64,000 bases of DNA, from positions 3,100,001-3,164,000 of the forward strand of contig OZ257134.1 in NCBI GenBank assembly GCA_965279065.1, given 5' to 3'. This document shows, piece by piece, positions 18,657-26,693 of this stretch. The notes below the pieces were generated by a model that saw nothing but the letters and a program-made list of their open reading frames with translations, ran no database searches and was not told the origin of the DNA. Position 1 is the stretch's first letter. Every line of letters starts with the position of its first letter. The translations under genes and the position numbers were made by a program. Source of the DNA: JAKAXS01 sp965279065. Its GTDB lineage: Bacteria > Pseudomonadota > Alphaproteobacteria > Rhizobiales > Hyphomicrobiaceae.

Positions 18657-19352
18657 TTAAGCTGATCCGTCGGAAAGAATATCCTCCGGCTGCCAATCGA
18701 TGCTCCATTTCACCAAACCACCGTTCCAGACATGGGGAGGAGGCGATTGGTAGTCATGTATCAATTGGACGGAGAGAAAATTGACGCGCACGGAGAGGGC
18801 GACAATCTCCTCGAGTAACTTCCTTTGCACCTCAGCAGTGAAATCCTCCAGTTGGACGGGCTGCACGTCCCTCTTTCTTAGACTTGACCGCACGGGGGGA
18901 AGCCCCGCCTCGGTGAACTCCATAATGTATTGCGAGTGAAGCAGTTCGTTGCGACGATTTCTTTCTCTATCGACATCGTCCATCAGCTTCTGAAACGAGT
19001 GCAACCATCCTGGGCGCGCGTGGACGCGAGCAAAATCAGGAGACGTCAAGACGATCTTGGTAATCTCTTTGACGCGATCATCGAACGTCATCTTCGCGAG
19101 TTGTTGCTGCGTCTTGGGCCAGTTCTCGTGACCGCGAGCAAGCAACAGAATTTGATCAAGCTTCGCCTCAATGTATTGGAATATGAAGACATAGCGACCA
19201 AGGGCCGCGAACATGGCCTCGGTGTCCTCTTCGGTCCACGACGGTTGTGCTGGTTCGGAAATCATGGAATTGGCACTTTTGAAAGGAGAAAGGATTCGCC
19301 GGGTTATAGCGATCGCATCACGCTGAGGCCAACCAAACACTTGCTTGCTCAC
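18657..19352 (-). CDS. HEPN-like helical protein
   Basis: Up to 231 residues; starts are possible at GTG 19352, GTG 19340 (after GAGGTGAG) or ATG 19265. The protein is all-helical. It carries RNELLH about two thirds along, which is the Arg-x4-His pattern of HEPN RNases, preceded by a Tyr-Ile-Glu-Ala-Lys-Leu helix as in HEPN families that pair with nucleotidyltransferases. A HEPN toxin or RNA-binding role is inferred from the motif alone; no partner nucleotidyltransferase lies next to it. Confidence 0.5.
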   Translation of the reverse strand: MSKQVFGWPQRDAIAITRRILSPFKSANSMISEPAQPSWTEEDTEAMFAALGRYVFIFQYIEAKLDQILLLARGHENWPKTQQQLAKMTFDDRVKEITKIVLTSPDFARVHARPGWLHSFQKLMDDVDRERNRRNELLHSQYIMEFTEAGLPPVRSSLRKRDVQPVQLEDFTAEVQRKLLEEIVALSVRVNFLSVQLIHDYQSPPPHVWNGGLVKWSIDWQPEDILSDGSA

Positions 19353-19353
19353 C

Positions 19354-19590
19354 TCATGTGCAGACGAATGATTTAAGCTGTCCGCGCTTATGCGCGGTCA
19401 GTTTGCACGCACCGCGAAGACGCCGTTTGCCTGGCTCCGTCTGCAGTATTTCCGTCAGAGCAAGTTGAGTTTGACGCATGCTCCGCATTTCCCGCTGCAA
19501 CTGCTCCAACCGACTTGCGCGTTCCTCCACAAGATGTCGCAATGCGGCTGCGATCTGATGGCGCGGCATGGTGATCTGTGCGATGGCCAT
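19354..19590 (-). CDS. possible small helical protein downstream of relaxase
   Basis: The minus frame continues far upstream into the relaxase gene, but the plausible protein part starts at an ATG at 19590: about 78 residues with PRHQIAAALRHLVEERASRL and a coiled-coil-like Glu/Gln/Arg segment, then a basic end. It sits 170 bp after the relaxase stop on the same strand. No ribosome site is convincing, so this may be spurious. Confidence 0.3.
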   Translation of the reverse strand: MAIAQITMPRHQIAAALRHLVEERASRLEQLQREMRSMRQTQLALTEILQTEPGKRRLRGACKLTAHKRGQLKSFVCT

Positions 19591-19762
19591 GCGAACAGCG
19601 ATGTCTCGCGCAATTTCGCATTCTCCGCTTAACTGTAGGTGGTGAAAGTAAGCGTATACCCGCGCGCGGCGCACACGCGCGTCGTCTTCAAAGCGTCTGG
19701 CAATCGATCGAGGCGATCTGTTTTCAGGGGACCGGCGCGGGCCTCTTGGCGCCGATCCCGAC

Positions 19763-21166
19763 TTAGTCTCGCGACCGCTCCATATAGCTGGAGTAGGTGC
19801 GGTCCCGATCCTCCGGATCCTCGCGATCTTGTTTCTCCCGCACTGTTTCCGCAGCCTTCTTGAAGGGGTTCTCCGAGCGCCCGGCATCGTAGCTCACGGT
19901 GAAGCGTTCGGTCGTAGCCTCGTGAGCGGCATCCGCAAACTTTCCGTCTTGTAGGCTCTCACCACGATCTGTGAACCCGGCAGAAGCGCGGCCTCCGACG
20001 AGTGCCGGGTCAATCTCGATACGGCTAGGTTGCGCGCATTCAATAAGACTGGCCACATCCACAATAAACCCGCGCGGTGCAACAGGCTCTGCCGTTTGAT
20101 CGTTCTTGGCCCGTTCAGGATCGCGATTGACCAAATCGAGAAGATGCGGCGACGTAAGCCCTTCCGCCTGGCGCGACCGGAGCTCTTCTTTCTCGTCCCG
20201 ATGCCGGGCCTTCAGTTCGTCGTACTCTTCGTTCCGCTCAGCTCTTAGCGCCGGCATGGCCTCGTCGCGGCGCTCCTGCCGTGCTTGATCCTGCTGCTCC
20301 AAGATGCTTTTCCGTTGTAGGGCTAGGATAGCCGGATCGACGTGGGCCCGTTTGTCGGCGTAGTACGCCGCCCAATCGTGACGGAATTCCTCGCGTACCT
20401 CGCGCTCGATGCCCTTGGCGAGGGCTTTGTAGAGCTCCTTGTTCTCGACGATAAAGGCCTCGCGCTCCTTGCGCTGGTACTCCTTCAGGATCTTCCATTC
20501 CTCGCCGGAGATGACCTCGCGATTGTCGAGCTTGGCCATGTAGTCCAGATCGTAGTCGCGGCGATCGTTTTGGGCGGCCTCCTTTTCCGCGTCCTTCATG
20601 GCCTGCCACGCATCGCGGCTCATCTGAGGCTCGCGTTGGTCGGCGTCTTGAAGGCGTTGCTCGCAATGAATGCGATCTTGCGAGCGTTCGTATTCCAACC
20701 CCCAGTCCTGGGCACGCCGCTTCTCATAGCGGTCATCAAGCTTCAGACCCGTTTCGGGGTGTACGGCGTTGATCATAATGTGGACGTGGGGATGCTCCTT
20801 GTCCTGGTGCCCCACCAGGAATGCCTGATGCTCATGCCAGCCCATATGCTCCAAGAACTGCTGGGTCGCCTCCTTCATATGCTCGGGTGTCGGCTCATCG
20901 CTGGCGTGCCAGCTGAGACTTACATGCTTGACCGGCTTCTGGATGGGCTTGTACCCAGCACGGCCGCCTGCTTCCTGTTTGAGCAGGTCGGCATCCAGCG
21001 TTGTTGTGTACATCTCATGTACGACCGAAAGCTCGTCGTCGTGGGCACAGTTAAGCGATTGCGTCCAGGCAACGCGTTCCGCAGAATTTGCATTTCCCGC
21101 GTCGTGACAAAGATATTGCGCCAGGCCTTTGAACGAGCGGCCAGAAGAGTTGAGGCGAATGATCAT
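19763..21166 (-). CDS. relaxase (MobA/VirD2 family)
   Basis: 467 residues. The N-terminal ~200 residues are a relaxase domain: GRSFKGLAQYLCHD near residue 10, a VKHVSLSWH strand, and the metal-binding histidine motif HPHVHIMINAVHPETG at about residue 128. The catalytic Tyr is expected in the first ~30 residues. The rest is a long charged helical tail ending in Arg/Glu/Asp-rich sequence, typical of transfer-signal regions. It would nick oriT, stay covalently bound and pilot the strand to a type IV channel. The ATG overlaps the mobC stop by 4 nt. No replication initiator is linked, so the element is probably integrated. Confidence 0.88.
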   Translation of the reverse strand: MIIRLNSSGRSFKGLAQYLCHDAGNANSAERVAWTQSLNCAHDDELSVVHEMYTTTLDADLLKQEAGGRAGYKPIQKPVKHVSLSWHASDEPTPEHMKEATQQFLEHMGWHEHQAFLVGHQDKEHPHVHIMINAVHPETGLKLDDRYEKRRAQDWGLEYERSQDRIHCEQRLQDADQREPQMSRDAWQAMKDAEKEAAQNDRRDYDLDYMAKLDNREVISGEEWKILKEYQRKEREAFIVENKELYKALAKGIEREVREEFRHDWAAYYADKRAHVDPAILALQRKSILEQQDQARQERRDEAMPALRAERNEEYDELKARHRDEKEELRSRQAEGLTSPHLLDLVNRDPERAKNDQTAEPVAPRGFIVDVASLIECAQPSRIEIDPALVGGRASAGFTDRGESLQDGKFADAAHEATTERFTVSYDAGRSENPFKKAAETVREKQDREDPEDRDRTYSSYMERSRD

Positions 21167-21495
21167 GGCTTGCGCCCCCGGTTCAGAATAATGCGAATAT
21201 CCCGCAGTAGACCTTCGAGCGAGCCGGGTACGCTTCCCCCGTGCGTGTGAAGATGCCGGGCGATCTGGTTCAGATTGTTTCCCAGTCGCTTGAGCTGCTC
21301 ATAGGCCAGCCGATCGATCTGGGCGACTGGTGACGGCGCGGGAGTGTGCTGCCTGCTAAGCAGTGTAAGACGACCATAGTCCACGAGGCGCATCTGGGCG
21401 CTACCCGCGCGTCGCACAATGACATCCAGCTCATCCTGTGTGAGGCTGATGTTGAGCTGGTAGCATCGTGGATTGGTTTCGGGAGGTCGGCCCAT
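21163..21495 (-). CDS. mobC: MobC-like relaxosome accessory protein
   Basis: 110 residues. An RHH-like N terminus (YQLNISLTQDELDVIVRRA) is followed by the diagnostic MobC segment LKRLGNNLNQIARHLH and a short helix rich in Leu/Ile/Arg. MobC proteins bind oriT, help strand opening and position the relaxase. It is the first gene of a mobC-relaxase operon, 44 bp from a cluster of palindromes that are good oriT or operator candidates. Confidence 0.85.
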   Translation of the reverse strand: MGRPPETNPRCYQLNISLTQDELDVIVRRAGSAQMRLVDYGRLTLLSRQHTPAPSPVAQIDRLAYEQLKRLGNNLNQIARHLHTHGGSVPGSLEGLLRDIRIILNRGRKP

Positions 21496-21538
21496 CTCTC
21501 GCTTTTTTCTTAAGCTGAGCGCATGCGTCCCGGGGGAT

Positions 21539-21590
21539 TTTAAGGGGCCACTTTAGGCCCCTTAAACAGAAGGTTTTGCCTAGGCAAAAC
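21539..21590. other. paired palindromes upstream of mobC (oriT candidate)
   Basis: Two perfect inverted repeats in tandem: arms TTTAAGGGGCC (21539-21549) and GGCCCCTTAAA (21556-21566) around 6 nt, then the uninterrupted palindrome GTTTTGCCTAGGCAAAAC (21573-21590). They lie in a 355-bp gene-free region between mobC and the DUF3768 gene. Position suits an oriT with MobC sites, or a mobC operator. The first hairpin could also terminate read-through from the right. No consensus nic site is recognised with certainty. Confidence 0.55.
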
Positions 21591-21850
21591 ACATCTGGCT
21601 ACGCTTTTTGCAAATTATCACTTTACCGAAACGATTTTCATCATCATCCATTCTCAAAAACAATTTCCCACCTCGCACACTCGCAATACTTCCCATCTCT
21701 CCTCAACACGACACACTCACGCCACCAGTGCTTCATTAATTCCGCTGAATGACAGCCGCTCCCAGATTTCCCCGCAAGCGAAGCTGGCCCGCACAAACGA
21801 ATGGCCCCCGCGCGGGTGCGCGAGGGCCATTGCTGCGAAGGCTGCCGGGA

Positions 21851-22225
21851 TCAGTATTCGCTGGCGAACATGATAGTCATGACCCGTCGGGTCATCTCCG
21901 GCCGCGCGGGATCGGCGCTGGCGAAGACCGTCGACGGATCGTAGTATTCGATCTTCCAGAAGATGCGCTCTTCATCGTGGTCGATCGCGCCGAAGTCGTG
22001 CTCACCGTAGGGATCGTCGTCTTCCCGGAACTCGCTAAACGCGACGATCTTTTCCAGTATTTTCCGCAGTTCTGGATGACGCGCGATTTCCGACGTCATG
22101 ACGTACATGCCGTGTCGTTGCGCTTCTTCGATGCGGTAGGCCATGAGGCAGGTAAGGCCTCTAACGCGCATACCGTCGTTTAGCTCGGCGATGCGGGCGG
22201 AGGTGTTGCATACATTCATGCTCAT
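21851..22225 (-). CDS. DUF3768 protein
   Basis: 124 residues from the ATG at 22225 (GAGGTGG just upstream; ATG 22219 is the alternative). The family pattern is plain: ARIAELNDGMR at the N terminus, then SEFREDDDPYGEHDFG, FWKIEYYD, SADPARPEMTRRVMTIMFASEY at the C terminus. DUF3768 proteins are found on conjugative plasmids and islands of alphaproteobacteria; their role is unknown. It lies 8 bp after the next gene of the same strand and is probably co-transcribed with it. Confidence 0.85.
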   Translation of the reverse strand: MSMNVCNTSARIAELNDGMRVRGLTCLMAYRIEEAQRHGMYVMTSEIARHPELRKILEKIVAFSEFREDDDPYGEHDFGAIDHDEERIFWKIEYYDPSTVFASADPARPEMTRRVMTIMFASEY

Positions 22226-22233
22226 GATCCACC

Positions 22234-22581
22234 TCACAACGTCAGCGTGGATTTAGCGGCTTCGAAGTCGCGGAGGACTTCCTCGCGCGTAGGGCCGCCA
22301 CCGCCTTCCTCCTCTCCGGCACCGCCATTATCTCCGAAATCCAGCCGCATGCCTTCCGTGATCGCCACGAAAAGCGGCATGACGGCCACTTTGCCTTCCC
22401 CCACATGATCGACCATGACGATGCACACGCCCGGCTCGCCATTCACAAGGCAGCTCCACAGGGTGATGTTGTCGTACAAGTCTGACCGCAACGCCTGAAA
22501 TGCCCGTACATGGCCGGGAGTGATGAAGCTGGCGCGTTGCTCCATGGCTTCTTCTTGGGGTCGCTTAGTTTGATTGCTCAT
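22234..22581 (-). CDS. hypothetical plasmid/island protein
   Basis: 115 residues, ATG at 22581 with AGGAG six bases upstream. The centre (VRAFQALRSDLYDNITLWSC, NGEPGVCIVMVD, VMPLFVAITEGM) is a small alpha/beta domain often seen next to DUF3768 genes on rhizobial plasmids; the Gly/Glu-rich C-terminal linker is low complexity. Function unknown. First gene of a two-gene unit divergent from the coupling-protein gene. Confidence 0.65.
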   Translation of the reverse strand: MSNQTKRPQEEAMEQRASFITPGHVRAFQALRSDLYDNITLWSCLVNGEPGVCIVMVDHVGEGKVAVMPLFVAITEGMRLDFGDNGGAGEEEGGGGPTREEVLRDFEAAKSTLTL

Positions 22582-22597
22582 TCTTTTCTCCTATGTT

Positions 22598-22771
22598 GTT
22601 GATCGCGAGTGGCGCGAAGCGCGCCTCGCATCAACGACATGGATGCCCGCTGCCCGTGCGGATAAGCGGCACCGTCAAACCCTCGCGCGTAGCGCGACCG
22701 CGGAGCGGCGCGGAGCTGCACGGAGCGAAGCGGAGGAAGCGAGCGGGGTTGACGGGGACGCGCGCACGGGC
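22598..22771. repeat. two strong inverted repeats between divergent transfer operons
   Basis: First hairpin: GTTGAT, GCGA and GGCGCG (22598-22616) pair with CGCGCC, TCGC and ATCAAC (22620-22635) around a 3-nt loop. Second, larger structure: GCCCGTGCG (22652-22660) pairs with CGCACGGGC (22763-22771), and ACCGTCAA-ACCC (22671-22682) pairs with GGGGTTGACGG (22745-22755). The GC-rich 270-bp gap sits between the DUF3768 pair and the coupling protein. It is an alternative oriT candidate or a regulatory leader. Confidence 0.5.
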
Positions 22772-22865
22772 ATTCGCCTGCCGCACATTCCGCCGCATTC
22801 ACTGATCTTCCGCGCTGCACCTCTCGGATAGGAGATAGGCTCGCCGACTACGAGTGGAGGCGCCG

Positions 22866-24389
22866 ATGAGCTGGCTTTTTCCGACCGAGCGTGAACGTTG
22901 GGCTGCCAAACGACACAAGGCCCGACTTCAACCAGCAGTCGGTCTGTCTGCGCTAGATGCGAAGAGCGCATGGCTTTACGGCGAAGGCTTGCCGCGCAAC
23001 GTCCCCTGGCCTCGGCAGATGGGCGACCGGGCACCTGTCAATCGCTGGATGGGCATTTCCGAGGCGCAGGGCATGCGTCACGTGCCGGGACAGATCGTGC
23101 TTGGTAAGGTCGGCTACACGGTGATCGGTCACATGGACGATCGTCCGATGGTCACCATTGGCGGCGCGCGTTCGGGGAAATCCTCCAGCATCCTTTTGCC
23201 GAACCTCTATATGTATCCCGGCTCGATGCTTGTCCTTGATCCCAAAGGCGAGCTGGCCTCGAAGACGGCGATGACACGCGCACAGACCGGCCACAAAGTG
23301 CTGGTGCTTGATCCATTCGGGCAATCCGGCGTGCCGACTGCGAACTTCAATGTTCTGGACGAACTCGATCCGGCTTCCGAGACGATTGTCGACGACGTCG
23401 CCAGCATCACGCAGGCGATTATTGTCGATGAAGGGGACACCCGAAACAAGCATTGGAACGATAGCGCGCGCACGCTTCTGCAAGGCATCATTCTGTTTAC
23501 ACTCACGCTGCCAACGAAAGAGCGAACGCTCATCACCGTAAGACGCCTTCTGAACCTGACGCATCCGCTGCTAGCGGAGGCCGTCCGCAGCGCCAAGCCC
23601 GATGGCGATCCTCTTGGCGACGACTTCTTCAAGGACAACAAGGCGGCGCTGGAGACGATGCTTCTGACGATAGCCAAGAAGGACAGCTGGTTCGACGGAA
23701 TCCTTGCCGCCATTGGCCGTCGCTTCCTCAACACACCGCCAAATGAGCGCGGCTCGATCTTTTCGACGGCAGCGGCTCAGACCGATTTTCTCGACAGTAT
23801 TCCGCTACGGCGCATGTCGGTTCCCACGGCCTTTCGATTGCGCGAGTTGGCCGGCAACCGCCCGGTGACCATCTATCTCGTTCTACCGGTAGGCCGCATG
23901 GAAAGTCACTACCGATGGCTGCGCATGATCGTGCAGCAGGCCATGACAAGCTTGGAAAAGCTGGGTACTTACCCGCGCGACAAGACCCCCATCCTTTTCG
24001 TCATGGAAGAATTTCCGGTGCTGGGTCACATGGATCTGATGGAACGCGCTGCAGCCTATGCGCCGGGTTTCGGCATCAAGCTATGGTGCGTCATTCAAGA
24101 CCTGACGCAGTTGAAGCGCTATTACGAGAGCGGCTGGGAGACGTTTCTTGGCAATGCCGGCGTGCTTCAGACCTTCAGCAATTCGGATCAGGCCACGCTC
24201 GACTACCTGGCGCGGCGCATGGAGCAGTTGATCCAGCCATTCGAGATCCGGACGGCGTTTTCCCGGGAGCAGCAATCGCAGATAATCCTGATGGAAGGGC
24301 GCGCGCCGCTGGCTGCGCTGCGGCTTTCCCATGACGACGTCGCCGGGATCGAGCGAAAGATTCAGGAGCGCTCTCGCTGGCTGCGCTGA
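22866..24389 (+). CDS. VirD4/TraG-like coupling protein, no membrane anchor
   Basis: 507 residues from the ATG at 22866 (GTGGAGG upstream). Walker A is GGARSGKSSS at about residue 99; DPKGELA, HWNDSARTLLQG and Walker B ILFVMEEFP with the conserved sensor region IQDLTQLKRYY mark a type IV coupling ATPase. VirD4 proteins usually start with two transmembrane helices; here the N terminus is soluble, with no hydrophobic stretch. It would dock the relaxase-DNA complex onto a type IV channel. No VirB genes are in the window, so transfer would need a helper element. Confidence 0.85.
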   Translation: MSWLFPTERERWAAKRHKARLQPAVGLSALDAKSAWLYGEGLPRNVPWPRQMGDRAPVNRWMGISEAQGMRHVPGQIVLGKVGYTVIGHMDDRPMVTIGGARSGKSSSILLPNLYMYPGSMLVLDPKGELASKTAMTRAQTGHKVLVLDPFGQSGVPTANFNVLDELDPASETIVDDVASITQAIIVDEGDTRNKHWNDSARTLLQGIILFTLTLPTKERTLITVRRLLNLTHPLLAEAVRSAKPDGDPLGDDFFKDNKAALETMLLTIAKKDSWFDGILAAIGRRFLNTPPNERGSIFSTAAAQTDFLDSIPLRRMSVPTAFRLRELAGNRPVTIYLVLPVGRMESHYRWLRMIVQQAMTSLEKLGTYPRDKTPILFVMEEFPVLGHMDLMERAAAYAPGFGIKLWCVIQDLTQLKRYYESGWETFLGNAGVLQTFSNSDQATLDYLARRMEQLIQPFEIRTAFSREQQSQIILMEGRAPLAALRLSHDDVAGIERKIQERSRWLR

Positions 24390-24405
24390 AAGCTGCCGAA
24401 CTGCA

Positions 24406-24462
24406 TTGCCAGAGTTCGTTTGTGGCTTGCTGCCTGTGGTGCATCGCCAGCTCTGGGCACCT
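24406..24462. repeat. 57-bp dispersed repeat, copy A
   Basis: About 75% identical by eye to 35191-35247 over 57 positions without gaps. It lies in the 268-bp space after the coupling-protein gene, where nothing else coding is seen. The sequence resembles an intergenic repeat family I recall from rhizobial genomes; that link is from memory. Confidence 0.5.
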
Positions 24463-24657
24463 ATCGAGTGGAGACGTCGGCAATCATGTCAGCTATTGAC
24501 CCTTAGCGGATATCGGCCTCTGGGGGACCAACTCATCGCCAACGTCCGCTTCGCCGAGAAAGCGGACATCCTCATGGCCTGCGATACTTCCGTCCTGAAG
24601 GTTGCGGCGCTTCCGAATATGCCTGCAAAGCGGACAACGCACCTGCGTTGGGAGCAA

Positions 24658-25867
24658 CTACGCGTACTGGGCTGCGATATTCGCAATTCGCCATTTCTCT
24701 TGCATCCGAATGCACACCTTCATGATCGCAGCCAGGACCATCTGAAGCTTCGATACATCATAGAAGGCGTCGAGCGCAGGCATGCCTAAAAATTGGCGCA
24801 CGAACTGTGCCTTGCCCTCGATTTCACCCTGATAAAGCTGCAGTTCGCGATTGAAGCTCGTCCAGCGCACAAGGGCCTCGTCACCCACATCTAGGTAAGC
24901 TTCAATAGCGGCCGCCCGACCATTGATGTCAATTCCGGGATCGCCCGTGGGGCCCGATCGTTTCGAAGGCGGCTTGGCGATCTGGCAGGTCGGGGAGCCG
25001 AAGCACGGCCATGTTATCCGGGCGCGCGAGGGCGACTGTCCTCTGGAAATTTGCGAGGCCTTCGGCGTCGTTGTCATAGAGGACAACGACCTTGTTCTCG
25101 ATGGAGATTCCTACGAGCCCTTGCGTGAACCTGTGCAAATTGCCCGTACCAGAGAAAGGGTAGCCGCTGTCCATGTTCACAAAATAAAAGAAGTCAGCGA
25201 CGTGCGGCATAAGCAGTTTCAATGCATGCGACAGTATATGGGCGTCGGAGCTGCCTTCCGTCACGACGAGAAATCGGTCCGTCTGAGAAAGCGGTTTCTT
25301 TCTATTGAATGTCGCGAATTGCCTTCCGTGTACATCATGTGTGTTCCACACCAAGCACCTTGCATGGTTTGCTGGCTTCTCAGCCAAGATTCGCAAGATG
25401 GAACCCGCACTATATCTCTCCATGATGGAGGAAAGGTCGGTGGGTGAACAGCCACGGGCGTAGTGCTGCAACTTCAGTCCCAAGCGGGTAGCTATTTCGT
25501 TTTTGAAGAAACGATAGCCTCTTTTCTCAGCGTAGATCGGCGCCACCCGATCAGGGTCCATCGCTGTCAAGGCGCCTGCGAGAACCTCAAAAGAGAACAG
25601 CTCATCATTGAATGTCCCGCCGTATGGCAGCCACGAGAATTCCTCCTTCGCAAACGCCATCGTGTAGCCTAGCAATTCGAGGCGGTCGCGAACCAAGGAC
25701 AACCCGCTTGCGAGCCCTTGCGGGAAGGCTTCGTCGCTGGTGTCAACTGCCAGGTCGATAAACTCCTTGCCCGCATCAAACAGGGCCGAATGATCGGCAA
25801 GTGCGGAGCGACAGCCCCAGTCACATTCAAAGTTGCCAAGAGCCAGCCGAATCGCGGGTGTATTCAT
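24658..25867 (-). pseudogene. HEPN/Toprim-domain protein, frameshifted
   Basis: The gene starts at ATG 25867 (AGGTAGG upstream). The N-terminal ~190 residues are a helical HEPN-like domain; then comes a Toprim fold with FLVVTEGSSDAHIL (conserved Glu) and VVVLYDNDAEG (Asp-x-Asp). Around 24945-24950 the frame breaks: reading frame one ends shortly after ETIGPHG, while the other minus frame continues as GDPGIDINGRAAAIEAYLD to a stop at 24658 with ~100 more residues. A single extra G in a GGG run explains it. HEPN/Toprim proteins occur in defence islands and are predicted nucleases. It may be inactivated, mis-sequenced, or read by frameshifting. Confidence 0.7.
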
Positions 25868-26140
25868 GAACCTACCTCTTACTGGATCCAGCGCCAGGCT
25901 GCGATTTGGGCAAGCGTTCGTCACCCCGGTTGGCTTTGCGACATTAGCACTTACATCAAGGTAAACATGATCTGGCCTCGCCCAGCTATGCATCCTATGG
26001 CCACCTGGAATTCTAATGGTCTGGAGGCGTCGATCAAAAGGTTAGCCCCCTGTTTGATGGCGCGGTTTGGTGTAAGAAGGTGATCGGCTTGGAAGGAATG
26101 ATTCGGGAGCACTAGTATAGCGAACAGGCCTAGCAAAGCT

Positions 26141-26689
26141 GTGGAGGTGACGTTGCTGTCGGTGAAAGCCAATGTGGATGTCGGCATCTCTCTGGCCGAC
26201 TTGGCCACGCTCCAACGTGAACAATTCAGACACGATCAGCGCAACCACTCCGATATCGCTTGCCTGTCCAAGCCGGATAGGCTCAAGCACTACGGTTTGC
26301 ACTTCGCCAAGTATGTCGGTCGCTTGGCGCGAGGGCCGCAAGAGAAAATTGGCTTAGATCGTACCGTTACCGACACCGCACTGGTGTGCTTGAGTGCGGC
26401 CAATGTTCTGCATCAGCGTCTGGAGGTTTCGGACGTTCTTCAGCGACCCGCTAGCATGAGCTTGCAGATTGATCCTATGCGGCCACTTGCCGATGCTGCG
26501 GGTCGTTTCGCTGATGCCTGTGAAAAGATCGATCATCTCGAGGACTTCCTGTCGATGGCCAAGTTGGCGAATGAGGACGTGCTGTGGTGGGCTCTAGCTA
26601 TTGCATCGGAGCGCAAGCTCGACATACTGGAGGCGATAAGAGGGCGCCGCAGGGAACTGGCGGAGAGACAGTTCTTCGTCACGGATTAA
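26141..26689 (+). CDS. all-helical protein of unknown function
   Basis: Up to 182 residues; GTG 26141 is given, but TTG 26153 (after GGAGG) or GTG 26162 could be the start. Helices HYGLHFAKYVGRLARG, VTDTALVCLSAANVLHQRL and GRFADACEKIDHLEDF give a pattern reminiscent of all-alpha NTP pyrophosphatases, although the metal-binding Glu-x2-Glu motif is not clear. It is separated by only 4 bp from the dCTP-deaminase-fold gene, so the two should act together. No known family is claimed. Confidence 0.6.
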   Translation: MEVTLLSVKANVDVGISLADLATLQREQFRHDQRNHSDIACLSKPDRLKHYGLHFAKYVGRLARGPQEKIGLDRTVTDTALVCLSAANVLHQRLEVSDVLQRPASMSLQIDPMRPLADAAGRFADACEKIDHLEDFLSMAKLANEDVLWWALAIASERKLDILEAIRGRRRELAERQFFVTD

Positions 26690-26693
26690 AGTC

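Noticed and set aside
21571..21600. nic site ATCTGG near 21592
   Set aside because: Only a loose match to known nic consensus; not strong enough to name.
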